A stretch of DNA of 64,000 nucleotides from assembly GCA_016715505.1 (NCBI GenBank), contig JADJZY010000037.1:62001-126000 (forward strand). The letters run 5' to 3'. The translations under genes and the position numbers were made by a program. Each line of letters begins with the position of its first letter. Within the stretch, counting starts at the first letter, position 1. The stretch is from Bacteroidota bacterium. Its GTDB lineage: Bacteria; Bacteroidota; Bacteroidia; Chitinophagales; Chitinophagaceae. Shown piece after piece: positions 19,252-29,102 of this stretch. A model generated the notes under the pieces. That model searched no databases. It was not told the DNA's origin and saw only the letters and a list, made by a program, of their open reading frames with translations.

Positions 19252-22200
19252 TTATTTTTTGATCAACTTCTCCGTATAAATTAATTCTTGCCCAGTGCTC
19301 ATTTCTAATTGATACATCCCTGAAGCAAGTCCAGACAAGTCAATGACCATCTGTTGTTCACCCTTATTTAATTGTGTACTCACCACTTTTACTTTTCTGC
19401 CCGCCATATCTAAAATTCGTAGATCGATATTTGCATTGCGATTCATGAAGAGACTGATGTGTAAATCATTTTCTACCGGATTAGGATGGGTGTATATGCT
19501 TGTTTCAGATCCAAATTTTACTTGAACAATATTTGAATGGGTTGTTTGTCCATTCAGATCAACCTGACGATAACGATAATAATTAATCCCATCATGAGGT
19601 TGGACATCTGTGTACTGATAATTCTTAACCAAATCACTATTTCCATTCACGCCCTGGCTAGGTATTAAATCACTTAAAGGATAAAAATCCCGACCATTTA
19701 AACTTCTTTCAATCACAAATCCTGCATTCCATCTTTCCTGATAAGTGATCCAATTCAGCGCAACTGTTTCTTCAATTCGCTGAGCACTTAAAGGTGATGC
19801 AATCACAGGAAGTGGTGCATTTCCGGGATTGGTTGTATGTAAATAAAAATCAGAGAATCCACTGGTATTAAAACAAATCTGCCATATCTGATTCACTGCA
19901 TCATAGCTAATATCTGAAGCAGGAATTGGAAAGGCTACCGCATTGGTATTCGGGCCACCCAATACTCCCCCATTCACTTTGGTGATACTTACCTGATTCA
20001 TGGCAGGTCCTGTTGCACTCCCCTGTGGCAGTAATGGCCAGTTAGGTGCTGCAATACTGTTGTAAGCCTGCATGTCATCGTCGGTATAATACAAACAAAC
20101 ATAAGCCGGTGCATTATTGGCAGGCGTGATACTATAAACCCTCGCAGCAAAAGGTTGGGTATTATAGGTGATGGGACCACTTTGATAAACTGTATCGCAC
20201 GCATCTATTTGTCCGAGTGATGTACCATCTGCATTATCGCGAATTGAGCAAATACGCGAACAGGTCGCATCAAAAATTACACTCGAATCTCCATCATTAA
20301 AATTCATTGAATTACACGCGATGTTTCCGTAAGATGAAACAAAAAATCCGGGCAACTGTAATGAGATGGTACTTGCTGGTGGATTGATAAAAATTTCGAT
20401 GAAATCAGTATCAGAACAGAATGGTGTTTGGGCCAATATAAATACGGTATCAGATAAATTCACCGCAGAAGGATTCGGTACTGCACTACTTAAGCCGGTA
20501 TCCCAAAAGTATGACTTGTTGGCATAAGAGGGAGTGAGCAAGATGTTTGGAGAAGTGGTTAAATCATAACTATCAGCACAATTGGTCAAGACCTGTTGAG
20601 GTGAAACAACCAAATCAGGTTTCGTATGAATCGTTGCAACAAAGGATGCGGTATCTGCACAAAAAGCGGTGGACATCACAACCTGATAAGCACCTGAATC
20701 GGTGAGCGGATTGGAGTACCCCTGGGTAAAGTTGGTATTAAAAAAATTCAAGGTGCTGCCCGGAGGAATAATGCTACCGGTGTACATTGGATTATTCAAA
20801 CCAACATCTAAACTTCCTGGTTGGCAAATGCCCGCCGGATTACTCACAACAATTTGCGGCGTTGGATAAATATCGACCAGCACGGTATCCTTTACTTTAC
20901 ACTGTGAATTGACTTCCTGAATGGTGACAATAAATTGCGTGGAGTCAAGCACATTTGCAAAAACCGGATTGGATAAGGTACTATCGTTCAAAACCGCCCC
21001 AGGCGACCAGCTATAAGAGATACTTGGTGTTGTATTATAAGTCGGCAATCCCGGATTCAAAGCCCCAATAGTTTGTAAATCAGTTGTTGAACTCACAATC
21101 CAGTCAATAGGGCCATTGTTATCAGCAGTGATTCTCTGCAATCCAGCACGTCCGCCAATAGGTATTAATAATCCCTGCCAATCCAATGAGTTGACATTTG
21201 CTGCAGGTGGAAAAATGAAAGCTCCTACCCGCACGACATCCAATTTTTGATTTCCGTTTCTGAGTACTACACCAAAAATTGTCGCAGAAGATAATGGTCC
21301 GGAAGAAGTGATTTGTCCATTGGGATTAGACATGGTATAAAAACGATTGGCAGGGTCATCAATTCCAACAGCTGTTGATAAAACCATAGTAGCGGAAGGA
21401 GGAAGTACCACACCATTCGGCACGGTAAATGTTCTGGATAATACACTGTTTGCCAGCCATAAGTCCACCTGATATCCGGACATGTTAACGCTATTATTTC
21501 CTAAGTTCGTAATCTCAATAAAATCAGCATCATTGGTACCAACATAAGTCGGATAAGGAGTTGTTAGCCCGGTGCCATTGCGGAACATGGTAAGTTCGGT
21601 AATCTTCAATCCGGTGTTTAATGAATAGGTCGCACTCGAAGAAAGATTACCTGTACCCGGTGCACAAACATTGGTAACATTGGTTGAGGAACCACTTGAA
21701 TTGAAAGGAGGATAAACCAACACTTTCAAGGTATCCGTTGCGGGACAACCTTGATTGTTTAATCCGGTTAATACATAGTTGGCACTCGCTGTGGTTTGAG
21801 TATACAATGCATTTGATGGCAATTGAACGGTGCTGGCATCCACCGTCCAGGTATATGAAACAGCATTTCCAAGAACCTGAATGGTATCATTGGCCTGACC
21901 ACACGCAAATAAGGTATCCTTCGAAGCAGAAACATTTGGTCGGAGAAAAGTAGTGGTTTGCACGGGCAAGGTTGGTGCAGTGGTACCCGATAATGCACAG
22001 GTTAATTCATTGTAGTAAAAACGATTACCTGCGCCTAAAGGATTGGTGACAAGATCTTTCAAGGTGGCCGTTGGATTTCCACTCACATTAAAAAAGGGAC
22101 CACTTGGTGAATTCGCGAATTTCCATTGATACGATAATCCAATATATTGAACCGGAAAGTTAGTGGTCAAAATGGCTTTATCTCCGGCACAATAAAAAGT

Positions 22201-24444
22201 TTTGTCTTTACTTGTCGGAATATTTTGAATATTTGAAGCATCACATACATCTGCATTATCAGCGCCCATATCAAATGGTGCTGCATAATTTTGGCAATCA
22301 ATGTCCTGCGATACAAAAGTACTCGGCGTAGTTCCTATGCCATTGAGTAAATGTTGGTTGATATGTAAATCGATATCTGAATTAAAAAGAGGATTGATGT
22401 TTACAGAATTGGCATCCAAGTTGGCGGTATTGAGGGTCCACTGAGCTAAGTTTGGAAAATCAAGTGTTCCCGTTGAAACCATAAAGCCTTGTCCGGCATT
22501 GGGGATATAATAATCATTGTAATTACAACTAGATCCCGCCAGGCCAATACTTAAGGAAGGCAGCCATAGACCCGCATGACGGCCCGGAGCTGTTTGAGCC
22601 GCAGAAATATTGGAGAAAATATTATTTCGAACAGTATTGATAGCGGCCGTTACATTGCTGAAATTTAAACATGCTGAAGACCCTGTAAAAGTGGCTGGCA
22701 AGTTTAATTGTATTGAATTATTTTCGACAAACTGAACACGGGTGCTTGGTGTGGAAGATGATCCTGCCATTTGAATACCTCTGACAAGCAAGGTACCATT
22801 TACATTCGTCTGATTATAGGCTGTTGATAAATTACTGATGGTGTTGCCATATACATTCACACTCACACTGGATCCTGTAGGGCCGCCATACGCCGTATAA
22901 ATACCAGTTACCGCTGAGGTGGAAGCATTGGAAGCATTGGCCAGATTATAAATTTTATTCCTAAAAATAGAAGTTGTGCCTTGTGAACCCGAAGTAAAAA
23001 TACCATTGATACCACCCGTTGAAGAGATATTTCGAATGATGGTATTAAAAATAGCCGGATCTCGTTGATTCGTTAAATAAATCCCTCCGGAGGCAGCAGA
23101 AGTTTCACCTCCAATATCATTGTAGGCAGTTCCTCCAATGGTGTTATAAGTGCTGCAATTTGCTGTACCAATCAAAAGATTTAAATCCGGATATGTAGCT
23201 GAACCGCCAATTCCATAAACCCCATAAATACATTTTTCAATCACAAAATCCTGCAACACGATTCCGGAATTACTGCCGGAAATTGCCGTAGGTGTAAGCC
23301 CCTGCGAACTGAATCCGGTACTGGAAGAAATGAGTACCCCTTTTGAATTAATATTTTGATTATCCAGGGAGACATAAAAATTCTTCAGGGTGATATTGCT
23401 ACAACCATTGGTTGCGGATGCATTCCTGATGAGAAAACCAAATTCTGTTTGTTCGTCACCAATGATATGAATACCATCCATGGTGATAAAATCTGAACCA
23501 TTAAAACAGAAACCAAAATTTGAAGGCACCGAATTCCCTTGGGTAAAAATGATTGGATTGGGCCCAGAACCAGCTTTCTGAAAGGTAATGGGGAAACTCG
23601 CAGTTCCTGATGCATACAAAGGAGGAACATTTTCGAAAAATGATTGTCCGGATGCCACATTAAATTGTAAAGGATTACTGAGTGATCCGCAGAGTAAGCG
23701 CGTATTTAAATAATTGACAGCATCCGTAAAACTATTGAAGTTATTTCCTGATGATGGCAAAGTATTATTGATGGTGAACACACCGGTTGTTAGTGCGGGG
23801 CCTGAAGGGAAATCACTGATAATCGAGACACTATCAATAGCAGCGGGTGGATTTACGCAAATGTTATTGTTATTTTTCCAGGTAAATATGAGTCGTATGG
23901 TAGAAGCAGCTGAACAATTATTGATGAGCTGTGGAGGAATGACAATATTTTCAACTTTACCAAATGTATCATTTAACAGTACGGCGATGGTTCTGGCAGG
24001 TGAAGGAAGAAAGCCGGTAGAAAGTGCCGTTGTAGGTGTAAAAGTGGTTGGTGCCACACTTACCATAAGGGCTTCATTAAATGTGGTTAATCCCTCCTCA
24101 CCTTGAGCCTTCCATTTGAAGGATAAATCAACCTGGGTTTGACCGGCTGGAATGGTTACATCTCTATAAATATGTACAACGCTGGTATTGGTAAACGCAT
24201 AATCCCAGGAATTGGTGGTACCTGCATTGGGCGAAATATGGGCGACATTTCCATTGAAGCCATTTGGATTTGTGGAAATGGTCCATTTATTGACCTGGGT
24301 TCCATTCACTTCAACCCAACCATTGGCGGCGAAAGTAGTTCCCAATTGAAAACCTCCTGCGGCATTGGGATCGAGTAAAAAAGATTGTGCCTGCCCCTGA
24401 AGAACAAAAAGAACCAGGTTTAGAATAACGAATATTTTTTTCAT
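19252..24444 (-). CDS. Giant secreted protein: beta-helix, lamin-tail domain, T9SS sorting domain
   Basis: 1730 residues from the ATG at 24444 (signal peptide MKKIFVILNLVLFVLQGQAQ); the frame extends 10 codons upstream but that part covers the promoter. Residues 25-220 look like a beta-sandwich opening domain. About 250-675 has the many short N/G-rich strands of a right-handed parallel beta-helix (NNSIQLNLP, VRNNIFSNISA). About 945-1085 matches a lamin-tail (LTD) domain: LKITELTMFRNG, DADFIEITNLGNNSVNMSGY. Ig-like stretches with paired Cys follow. The last 85 residues are a type A T9SS domain: HPNPVENDLHISLF, LDMAGRKVKVV, LASGMYQLEM, ending EKLIKK. The whole frame is intact, rare in this window. 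It is likely cell-surface or released; the ligand is unknown. A TACATTTG box lies 17 bases before the start. Confidence 0.92.
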   Translation of the reverse strand: MKKIFVILNLVLFVLQGQAQSFLLDPNAAGGFQLGTTFAANGWVEVNGTQVNKWTISTNPNGFNGNVAHISPNAGTTNSWDYAFTNTSVVHIYRDVTIPAGQTQVDLSFKWKAQGEEGLTTFNEALMVSVAPTTFTPTTALSTGFLPSPARTIAVLLNDTFGKVENIVIPPQLINNCSAASTIRLIFTWKNNNNICVNPPAAIDSVSIISDFPSGPALTTGVFTINNTLPSSGNNFNSFTDAVNYLNTRLLCGSLSNPLQFNVASGQSFFENVPPLYASGTASFPITFQKAGSGPNPIIFTQGNSVPSNFGFCFNGSDFITMDGIHIIGDEQTEFGFLIRNASATNGCSNITLKNFYVSLDNQNINSKGVLISSSTGFSSQGLTPTAISGSNSGIVLQDFVIEKCIYGVYGIGGSATYPDLNLLIGTANCSTYNTIGGTAYNDIGGETSAASGGIYLTNQRDPAIFNTIIRNISSTGGINGIFTSGSQGTTSIFRNKIYNLANASNASTSAVTGIYTAYGGPTGSSVSVNVYGNTISNLSTAYNQTNVNGTLLVRGIQMAGSSSTPSTRVQFVENNSIQLNLPATFTGSSACLNFSNVTAAINTVRNNIFSNISAAQTAPGRHAGLWLPSLSIGLAGSSCNYNDYYIPNAGQGFMVSTGTLDFPNLAQWTLNTANLDANSVNINPLFNSDIDLHINQHLLNGIGTTPSTFVSQDIDCQNYAAPFDMGADNADVCDASNIQNIPTSKDKTFYCAGDKAILTTNFPVQYIGLSYQWKFANSPSGPFFNVSGNPTATLKDLVTNPLGAGNRFYYNELTCALSGTTAPTLPVQTTTFLRPNVSASKDTLFACGQANDTIQVLGNAVSYTWTVDASTVQLPSNALYTQTTASANYVLTGLNNQGCPATDTLKVLVYPPFNSSGSSTNVTNVCAPGTGNLSSSATYSLNTGLKITELTMFRNGTGLTTPYPTYVGTNDADFIEITNLGNNSVNMSGYQVDLWLANSVLSRTFTVPNGVVLPPSATMVLSTAVGIDDPANRFYTMSNPNGQITSSGPLSSATIFGVVLRNGNQKLDVVRVGAFIFPPAANVNSLDWQGLLIPIGGRAGLQRITADNNGPIDWIVSSTTDLQTIGALNPGLPTYNTTPSISYSWSPGAVLNDSTLSNPVFANVLDSTQFIVTIQEVNSQCKVKDTVLVDIYPTPQIVVSNPAGICQPGSLDVGLNNPMYTGSIIPPGSTLNFFNTNFTQGYSNPLTDSGAYQVVMSTAFCADTASFVATIHTKPDLVVSPQQVLTNCADSYDLTTSPNILLTPSYANKSYFWDTGLSSAVPNPSAVNLSDTVFILAQTPFCSDTDFIEIFINPPASTISLQLPGFFVSSYGNIACNSMNFNDGDSSVIFDATCSRICSIRDNADGTSLGQIDACDTVYQSGPITYNTQPFAARVYSITPANNAPAYVCLYYTDDDMQAYNSIAAPNWPLLPQGSATGPAMNQVSITKVNGGVLGGPNTNAVAFPIPASDISYDAVNQIWQICFNTSGFSDFYLHTTNPGNAPLPVIASPLSAQRIEETVALNWITYQERWNAGFVIERSLNGRDFYPLSDLIPSQGVNGNSDLVKNYQYTDVQPHDGINYYRYRQVDLNGQTTHSNIVQVKFGSETSIYTHPNPVENDLHISLFMNRNANIDLRILDMAGRKVKVVSTQLNKGEQQMVIDLSGLASGMYQLEMSTGQELIYTEKLIKK

Positions 24445-24479
24445 ACGATTTACTTTAGCGCAAATGTAAAGCATTCTGT

Positions 24480-24812
24480 ATGTTACGAACCATTACTCTT
24501 TTGGTGTTTTCCAACATTTTTATGACCATTGCCTGGTATGGTTTTTTACGAAAAACGGAGTTCCCATTGTGGAAAGCCATCCTGCTGAGTTGGGGAATTG
24601 CGTTTTTTGAGTACTGCTTAATGATTCCGGCGAATCGTTATGGGGTATTATCGGGCCATAGTGGGTTTCAGCTAAAAATTGTGCAGGAAATTATCACCCT
24701 CATCATCTTCAGCATTTTTGCGGTGGTTTATTTGAAAGAACCATTGAAAATCAATTATTTGTATAGTTTTATCTGCATCCTGGGCGCGGTGTATTTTGCC
24801 TTTCGGAAATGA
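24480..24812 (+). CDS. DMT superfamily protein, DUF486
   Basis: 110 residues with four membrane helices: MLRTITLLVFSNIFMTIAWYG, WKAILLSWGIAFFEYCLMIPA, VQEIITLIIFSIFAVVYL and INYLYSFICILGAVYFAF. The block FEYCLMIPANRYG is the DUF486 signature. It is a small multidrug-resistance-like membrane protein of unknown substrate, probably a dimer. Its start is 35 bases from the divergent giant gene. Confidence 0.9.
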   Translation: MLRTITLLVFSNIFMTIAWYGFLRKTEFPLWKAILLSWGIAFFEYCLMIPANRYGVLSGHSGFQLKIVQEIITLIIFSIFAVVYLKEPLKINYLYSFICILGAVYFAFRK

Positions 24813-24841
24813 TGCATTTATCACAAATTTTGGATCGGGCG

Positions 24842-24908
24842 TAAACTGGAGGGTCCCCGGCGCAGAGGAAGCGGTTAAGCTGCCGGAATCACGGGGGCAT
24901 AAAAACTT
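24842..24908 (+). repeat. Structured intergenic element, copy A
   Basis: A GC-rich 67-base stretch in an AT-rich gap between the DMT gene and fusA. It shares TAAAC-GGAGGGTCCCCGGCGCA, then GAG and GCGGTT, then ACGGGGGCA with copy B at 42878-42939. CCCCG (24855-24859) can pair with CGGGG (24892-24896) around a small GCGC/GCG hairpin. It could be a regulatory RNA leader or a DNA repeat; I know no family that it fits. Confidence 0.5.
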
Positions 24909-24996
24909 TAGGGACAAAAACCGGACAGATTGCGTTAGCACAATGTGAATTCTTGTTGTGGATAGATTGTGTCTGTTTTTTTTCATATAAATGCTT

Positions 24997-25004
24997 TACC
25001 TTTG
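24997..25004 (+). promoter_or_regulatory. -7 box of fusA
   Basis: TACCTTTG followed by CGCC, 52 bases before the fusA start, matches TAnnTTTG; the -33 region is only TGTT. Confidence 0.55.
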
Positions 25005-25056
25005 CGCCTCCAAATTTTAGGGTTTAAACCCGCAAAAACATTCAAAAACATTTAAA

Positions 25057-27201
25057 ATGGCAGATTTACGCTACCAAAGAAACTTCGGAATTGCCGCTCA
25101 CATTGATGCCGGTAAAACCACAACAACTGAACGTATCCTTTATTACACCGGTGTAAACCACAAGATTGGTGAGGTACACGACGGAGGTGCAACCATGGAC
25201 TGGATGGCACAAGAACAAGAAAGAGGTATCACCATTACTTCGGCAGCTACCACTTGTTTTTGGAATTTCCCAACTGAACAGGGACAAAAAACGCCATTGT
25301 CTAAACAATTCAAATTTAATATCATTGATACTCCGGGACACGTTAACTTTACCGTAGAGGTAGAGCGTTCTTTGCGTGTTTTGGATGGTTTATTGGCCTT
25401 ATTCTGCGCGGTATCGGGTGTGGAACCACAATCTGAAACCGTTTGGCGTCAGGCTAATCGATATCGTGTTCCACGTATTGGTTTCGTCAACAAAATGGAC
25501 CGAAGCGGTGCTGATTTCCTCAATGTGGTAAAACAAGTGAAAGAAATGCTGGGTGCGAAAGCGGTTCCATTACAATTACCGATTGGTGCAGAAGACAACT
25601 TCAAAGGAGTTGTGGACTTGATTACCATGAAGGCCATTGTTTGGGAAGATGCTACCTTGGGTATGACTTTTAAAGAAGTGCCTATTCCGGCTGAAATGGT
25701 TGAAGAAGTAAACGAATGGCGTCAGCATTTGATTGAAGCTGTTGCGGATTACGATGAAAAATTATTGGAAAAATTCTTTGAAGATCCAAATACGATTACT
25801 GAAGATGAAGTACATGAAGCGATTCGTAAAGCAACCATCGATATCTCGATTATCCCGATGATGTGTGGATCATCTTTCAAAAATAAAGGTGTACAAACTG
25901 CCCTGGATGCGATTTGCCGTTACTTGCCTGGTCCTTTGGATATCGAAGCTGTAAAAGGTACAAATCCGGATACCAACGAAGAAGTTGAGCGTCGCGCTGA
26001 TCCGAAAGAACCATTCTCTGCTTTGGCCTTTAAAATCATGACGGATCCTTTCGTAGGTCGTTTGGCCTTCTTCCGTGCATATTCAGGTCGTTTGGATTCC
26101 GGTTCTTATGTATTAAATACCCGTACCGGTAAAAATGAGCGTATCAGCCGTATTATGCAGATGCATGCGAATAAACAAAATCCAGTTGATTATATCGAAG
26201 CGGGTGATATCGGTGCTGCTGTAGGATTTAAAGATATTAAAACAGGAGATACACTTTGTGATGAAAAAAATCCGGTGATTCTTGAGTCAATGACCTTCCC
26301 TGAACCGGTGATTTCTATTGCCGTTGAACCAAAAGCGCAAGCTGATGTGGACAAAATGGGTATGGCCATTGCCAAATTGGTTGAAGAAGATCCAACTTTA
26401 AGGGTGAAAACAGATGAAGAAACCGGTCAGACCATTTTGAGTGGTATGGGTGAGTTACATCTCGAAATCATCGTTGACCGTATGCGTCGTGAATTTAAAG
26501 TAGAAGTAAACCAAGGTGCTCCTCAGGTGGCTTATAAAGAGGCCTTCCAAATGGCGATTCAACATCGTGAGGTATTGAAAAAACAATCAGGTGGTCGTGG
26601 TAAGTTTGCCGATATTCAGTTTGAAATTGGACCTGCAGACGAAGAGTGGTTAAAAGAAAATGAAGGAAAAAGCTTCCAGTTTGTCAACGACTTATTTGGT
26701 GGATCTATCCCGAAAGAATTCTTGCCTGCTATTCAGAAAGGTTTTGAACAAGCCATGAACAATGGTGTATTGGCCTCCTACCCTTTAGTGAGTATGAAAG
26801 TACGTGTGTTTGATGGTAGTTACCATGATGTGGATTCAGACAGTATGAGCTTTGAGCTTTGTGCCCGTCAAGGATTCCGTGAAGCTGGTTTAAAAGCCAA
26901 GCCGGTATTATTGGAACCAATCATGAAGGTTGAGGTAATTACGCCTGATCAATACATGGGTGACGTAACCGGAGACTTAAACCGTCGTCGTGGTATTCTC
27001 GAAGGTATGGACAGCAAAGCCGGTGCTCAGGTGATTAAAGCAAAAGTTCCATTGTCTGAAATGTTTGGATATGTAACCCAATTGCGTTCATTATCATCAG
27101 GTCGTGCAAGCAACGTGATGGAATTCAGTCATTACTCTCCTGCACCCAATAATATTGCAGAAGAAGTGATTGCCCGCGTAAAAGGCAGCAAGGCCAACTA
27201 A
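25057..27201 (+). CDS. fusA: Elongation factor G
   Basis: EF-G is the GTPase that moves tRNAs and mRNA through the ribosome after peptide bond formation. The 714 residues begin MADLRYQRNFGIAAHIDAGKT with the P-loop AHIDAGKTT at 14-22. RGITITSAAT is the switch I region, DTPGHVNFTVEVERSL the G3 motif, and NKMDRSGADF the G4 motif. Domains II to V follow, with GMGELHLEIIVDRM and YSPAPNNIAEEV. Full length and intact. It stands apart from the usual rpsL-rpsG-fusA operon: neighbours are a DMT gene and rpsT. A terminator follows. Confidence 0.97.
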   Translation: MADLRYQRNFGIAAHIDAGKTTTTERILYYTGVNHKIGEVHDGGATMDWMAQEQERGITITSAATTCFWNFPTEQGQKTPLSKQFKFNIIDTPGHVNFTVEVERSLRVLDGLLALFCAVSGVEPQSETVWRQANRYRVPRIGFVNKMDRSGADFLNVVKQVKEMLGAKAVPLQLPIGAEDNFKGVVDLITMKAIVWEDATLGMTFKEVPIPAEMVEEVNEWRQHLIEAVADYDEKLLEKFFEDPNTITEDEVHEAIRKATIDISIIPMMCGSSFKNKGVQTALDAICRYLPGPLDIEAVKGTNPDTNEEVERRADPKEPFSALAFKIMTDPFVGRLAFFRAYSGRLDSGSYVLNTRTGKNERISRIMQMHANKQNPVDYIEAGDIGAAVGFKDIKTGDTLCDEKNPVILESMTFPEPVISIAVEPKAQADVDKMGMAIAKLVEEDPTLRVKTDEETGQTILSGMGELHLEIIVDRMRREFKVEVNQGAPQVAYKEAFQMAIQHREVLKKQSGGRGKFADIQFEIGPADEEWLKENEGKSFQFVNDLFGGSIPKEFLPAIQKGFEQAMNNGVLASYPLVSMKVRVFDGSYHDVDSDSMSFELCARQGFREAGLKAKPVLLEPIMKVEVITPDQYMGDVTGDLNRRRGILEGMDSKAGAQVIKAKVPLSEMFGYVTQLRSLSSGRASNVMEFSHYSPAPNNIAEEVIARVKGSKAN

Positions 27202-27224
27202 TTAAACAGATTTAAGTTAAAACA

Positions 27225-27250
27225 AAAGCCTCCCTTTGGGGAGGTTTTTT
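27225..27250 (+). terminator. Terminator of fusA
   Basis: GCCTCCC-TTTG-GGGAGGT followed by seven T, 22 bases after the fusA stop. Confidence 0.9.
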
Positions 27251-27251
27251 T

Positions 27252-27553
27252 ATGGAATGAACGCATGTTTTCTCGGTCACCTTGGGTTTGTAATGATTAC
27301 AAAAATTCAATAGTCCAATCTTTGCTTCCCTCGATAAGACTATTTTCAATCAATAACGGCGTTAACATAGTACAATCATTGGTGTGAACAAATTTTTAAT
27401 GACAATTGGTACTCCGTTTCATAAACCCTGATAAACAGGGCAATGTGGCATTTGAAAAGTAATTCTGAAACCTAAAAAGTAATTTTGAAGCATGATTTCT
27501 TATAGATTTAGAACTTTTTTACACGAATTATTTTAAATATAAGGGAATACTTG
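27252..27553. other. Gene-free stretch between fusA and rpsT
   Basis: About 300 AT-rich bases. I see no open frame or tRNA. Two near-identical 18-base direct repeats (AAAAAGTAATTTTGAAG type, near 27457-27490) lie 70 bases upstream of the rpsT promoter; their role, if any, is unknown. Confidence 0.5.
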
Positions 27554-27561
27554 TATATTTG
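27554..27561 (+). promoter_or_regulatory. -7 box of rpsT
   Basis: TATATTTG then CGCC, 19 bases before the ATG; TTTT stands in place of TTTG 19 bases upstream. Confidence 0.6.
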
Positions 27562-27580
27562 CGCCCTAAAAAAAAAGTAA

Positions 27581-27907
27581 ATGGCTAATCACAAAGCGAC
27601 CAAAAAAGATACTCGTCAAGCTAACAAACGTAGAGAAAGAAATCGTTATCATGGTAAAACAACCCGTAATGCCATGCGTGATTTGTTAGCCTTATCTTCT
27701 GCAGAAGAAGCTGGTGAAAAATTACCGAAAGTAGTTGCGATGTTGGACAAATTAGCCAAACGCAATGTAATTCATAAAAACAAAGCTTCAAACTTAAAAT
27801 CTGCTTTGGCTAAAAACGTCAACAATTTAAGTAAGGTTGTTGAAGCCGTTGCTGCAAAACCAAAAGCTGCCAAGAAAAAAGCCGCTCCCAAAAAAGCCAA
27901 AAAATAA
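27581..27907 (+). CDS. rpsT: 30S ribosomal protein S20
   Basis: S20 binds 16S rRNA early in 30S assembly. The 108 residues open MANHKATKKDTRQANKRRER and contain the family's KTTRNAMRDLL and the helix VVAMLDKLAKRNVIHKNKA, then KSALAKNVNNL. A Lys/Ala/Pro tail (AAKPKAAKKKAAPKKAKK) extends the usual 85-90 residues, as is common in Bacteroidota. Single gene with its own promoter and terminator. Confidence 0.95.
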   Translation: MANHKATKKDTRQANKRRERNRYHGKTTRNAMRDLLALSSAEEAGEKLPKVVAMLDKLAKRNVIHKNKASNLKSALAKNVNNLSKVVEAVAAKPKAAKKKAAPKKAKK

Positions 27908-27924
27908 TTCAATTAAATAGCCTT

Positions 27925-27951
27925 AAAGCCATTCTTCGGGATGGCTTTTTT
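27925..27951 (+). terminator. Terminator of rpsT
   Basis: AAAGCCAT-TCTTCGGG-ATGGCTTT then a T run, 18 bases after the stop. Confidence 0.9.
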
Positions 27952-28127
27952 TATTTAACCTGAATCGTTCACTCAAGAATGAGACCTTTGCCAAACCTGT
28001 TGAAATGAATAAAATAGTCATTGGCTTCAAACATTTGAGTTGCAAAGCCATGAATTTTTTTTACCAAATGTCTTTTGCAACGGTCTCAAAAAATAATCTA
28101 TTTTTGAATATTAAAATTTCCAATTCG

Positions 28128-29045
28128 ATGAAAAAGTTCTGTACCATTTTATTCTTGTTGAGTCTTCAGATTATGTCATTTGCACAAAATGCAAAAAAAG
28201 AATTTGTAATAGGCTCGCAATGTTCCATCCTGATTCCTGAAGGATTTGTCAATACAGGTGCTTACGCCGGTGTCCAAAATAAAAGTAAAACCACCAATGT
28301 GATGATTTCACATGTAAAGACCAGCGCCGCCAATTTTGGAGCTGCCTTTAATAAGGATAGTATGTCGGCAAAAGGTTTACAATTACTAGACAATAAAGAA
28401 GTAAATATTCAGCAAGGCAAAGCCTGGTTGGTAAAATCAAAAAATACCAAAAATCAAACCTACAAACATGTCCTTTATTTTGAAGCCGCGCCGAAGAATG
28501 TAGTTTGTTTGACAGGTCAATATCCTGAAAAAAACAAGGATATGGAAACGGTTGTTGTTGAAATGCTGACTTCTGTTTTCTACGATAAGGATCACCAGGA
28601 TAACCTGGAAGATTTTGCGCCGTTTTTTGTGAGTGTTCCCACTTCCTTCATGAAACCTGCCAAAGGAACCATGGGTACATTGGTGTATTCCAACAATGGC
28701 CTGAACTCTAGTTTATCAGCAGAAAATTCTTCGTTTGTTGTAACGATGTCAGGAATCAACAGACCGGTTGCTGATTTAAAAAGCTATTGCGAAGAAAGAT
28801 CGGTTAAAAATTATCGCATCAAGGATTTAAAAATTAAAGAAAGTCGGGCCGTGAAATACGATGGGTTAGAAGGTTATGAATGTGTGGCAGAAGGTACTCA
28901 GGACGGTAAAGCCATTATGGTTTTTTATACTTATTTATTTCAGGATAAACGTATATTTCTGATGCAAGGTAATAGCATGAAAAATATGAAAGATGAGTTG
29001 AAACAATTCCGCGAAATAAGTAAAACATTTAAGCGTAAGTCATAA
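28128..29045 (+). CDS. Secreted protein, unknown function
   Basis: 306 residues. The ATG at 28128 gives a clean signal peptide (MKKFCTILFLLSLQIMSFAQ); the frame is open 41 codons further upstream, but a promoter (TTTTG, 21 bases, TATTTTTG at 28099-28106) lies there. The mature part has two similar halves starting near FVIGSQCSILIPEGFV and FVSVPTSFMKPAKGTM, each followed by a beta-rich region, which suggests an internal duplication. No family is recognised. Monocistronic by context. Confidence 0.75.
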   Translation: MKKFCTILFLLSLQIMSFAQNAKKEFVIGSQCSILIPEGFVNTGAYAGVQNKSKTTNVMISHVKTSAANFGAAFNKDSMSAKGLQLLDNKEVNIQQGKAWLVKSKNTKNQTYKHVLYFEAAPKNVVCLTGQYPEKNKDMETVVVEMLTSVFYDKDHQDNLEDFAPFFVSVPTSFMKPAKGTMGTLVYSNNGLNSSLSAENSSFVVTMSGINRPVADLKSYCEERSVKNYRIKDLKIKESRAVKYDGLEGYECVAEGTQDGKAIMVFYTYLFQDKRIFLMQGNSMKNMKDELKQFREISKTFKRKS

Positions 29046-29102
29046 CCTGATCCATCACTGATTCAGCCTTTTATGCCTGCATGAAATCAGGGCGATACTT
29101 GT

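Noticed and set aside
24455..24474. Upstream Met for the giant secreted protein
   Set aside because: It would place codons over a TACATTTG promoter box and push the signal peptide 10 residues inside.
24842..24908. tmRNA, RNase P RNA or SRP RNA as an identity for the GC-rich element
   Set aside because: Short similarities (GAGGAAG, GGGGGCA) were considered, but the element is far too short and lacks the conserved cores of these RNAs.
27457..27490. Two near-identical 18-base direct repeats as a CRISPR or iteron array
   Set aside because: Only two copies in AT-rich sequence with no spacers or associated genes.
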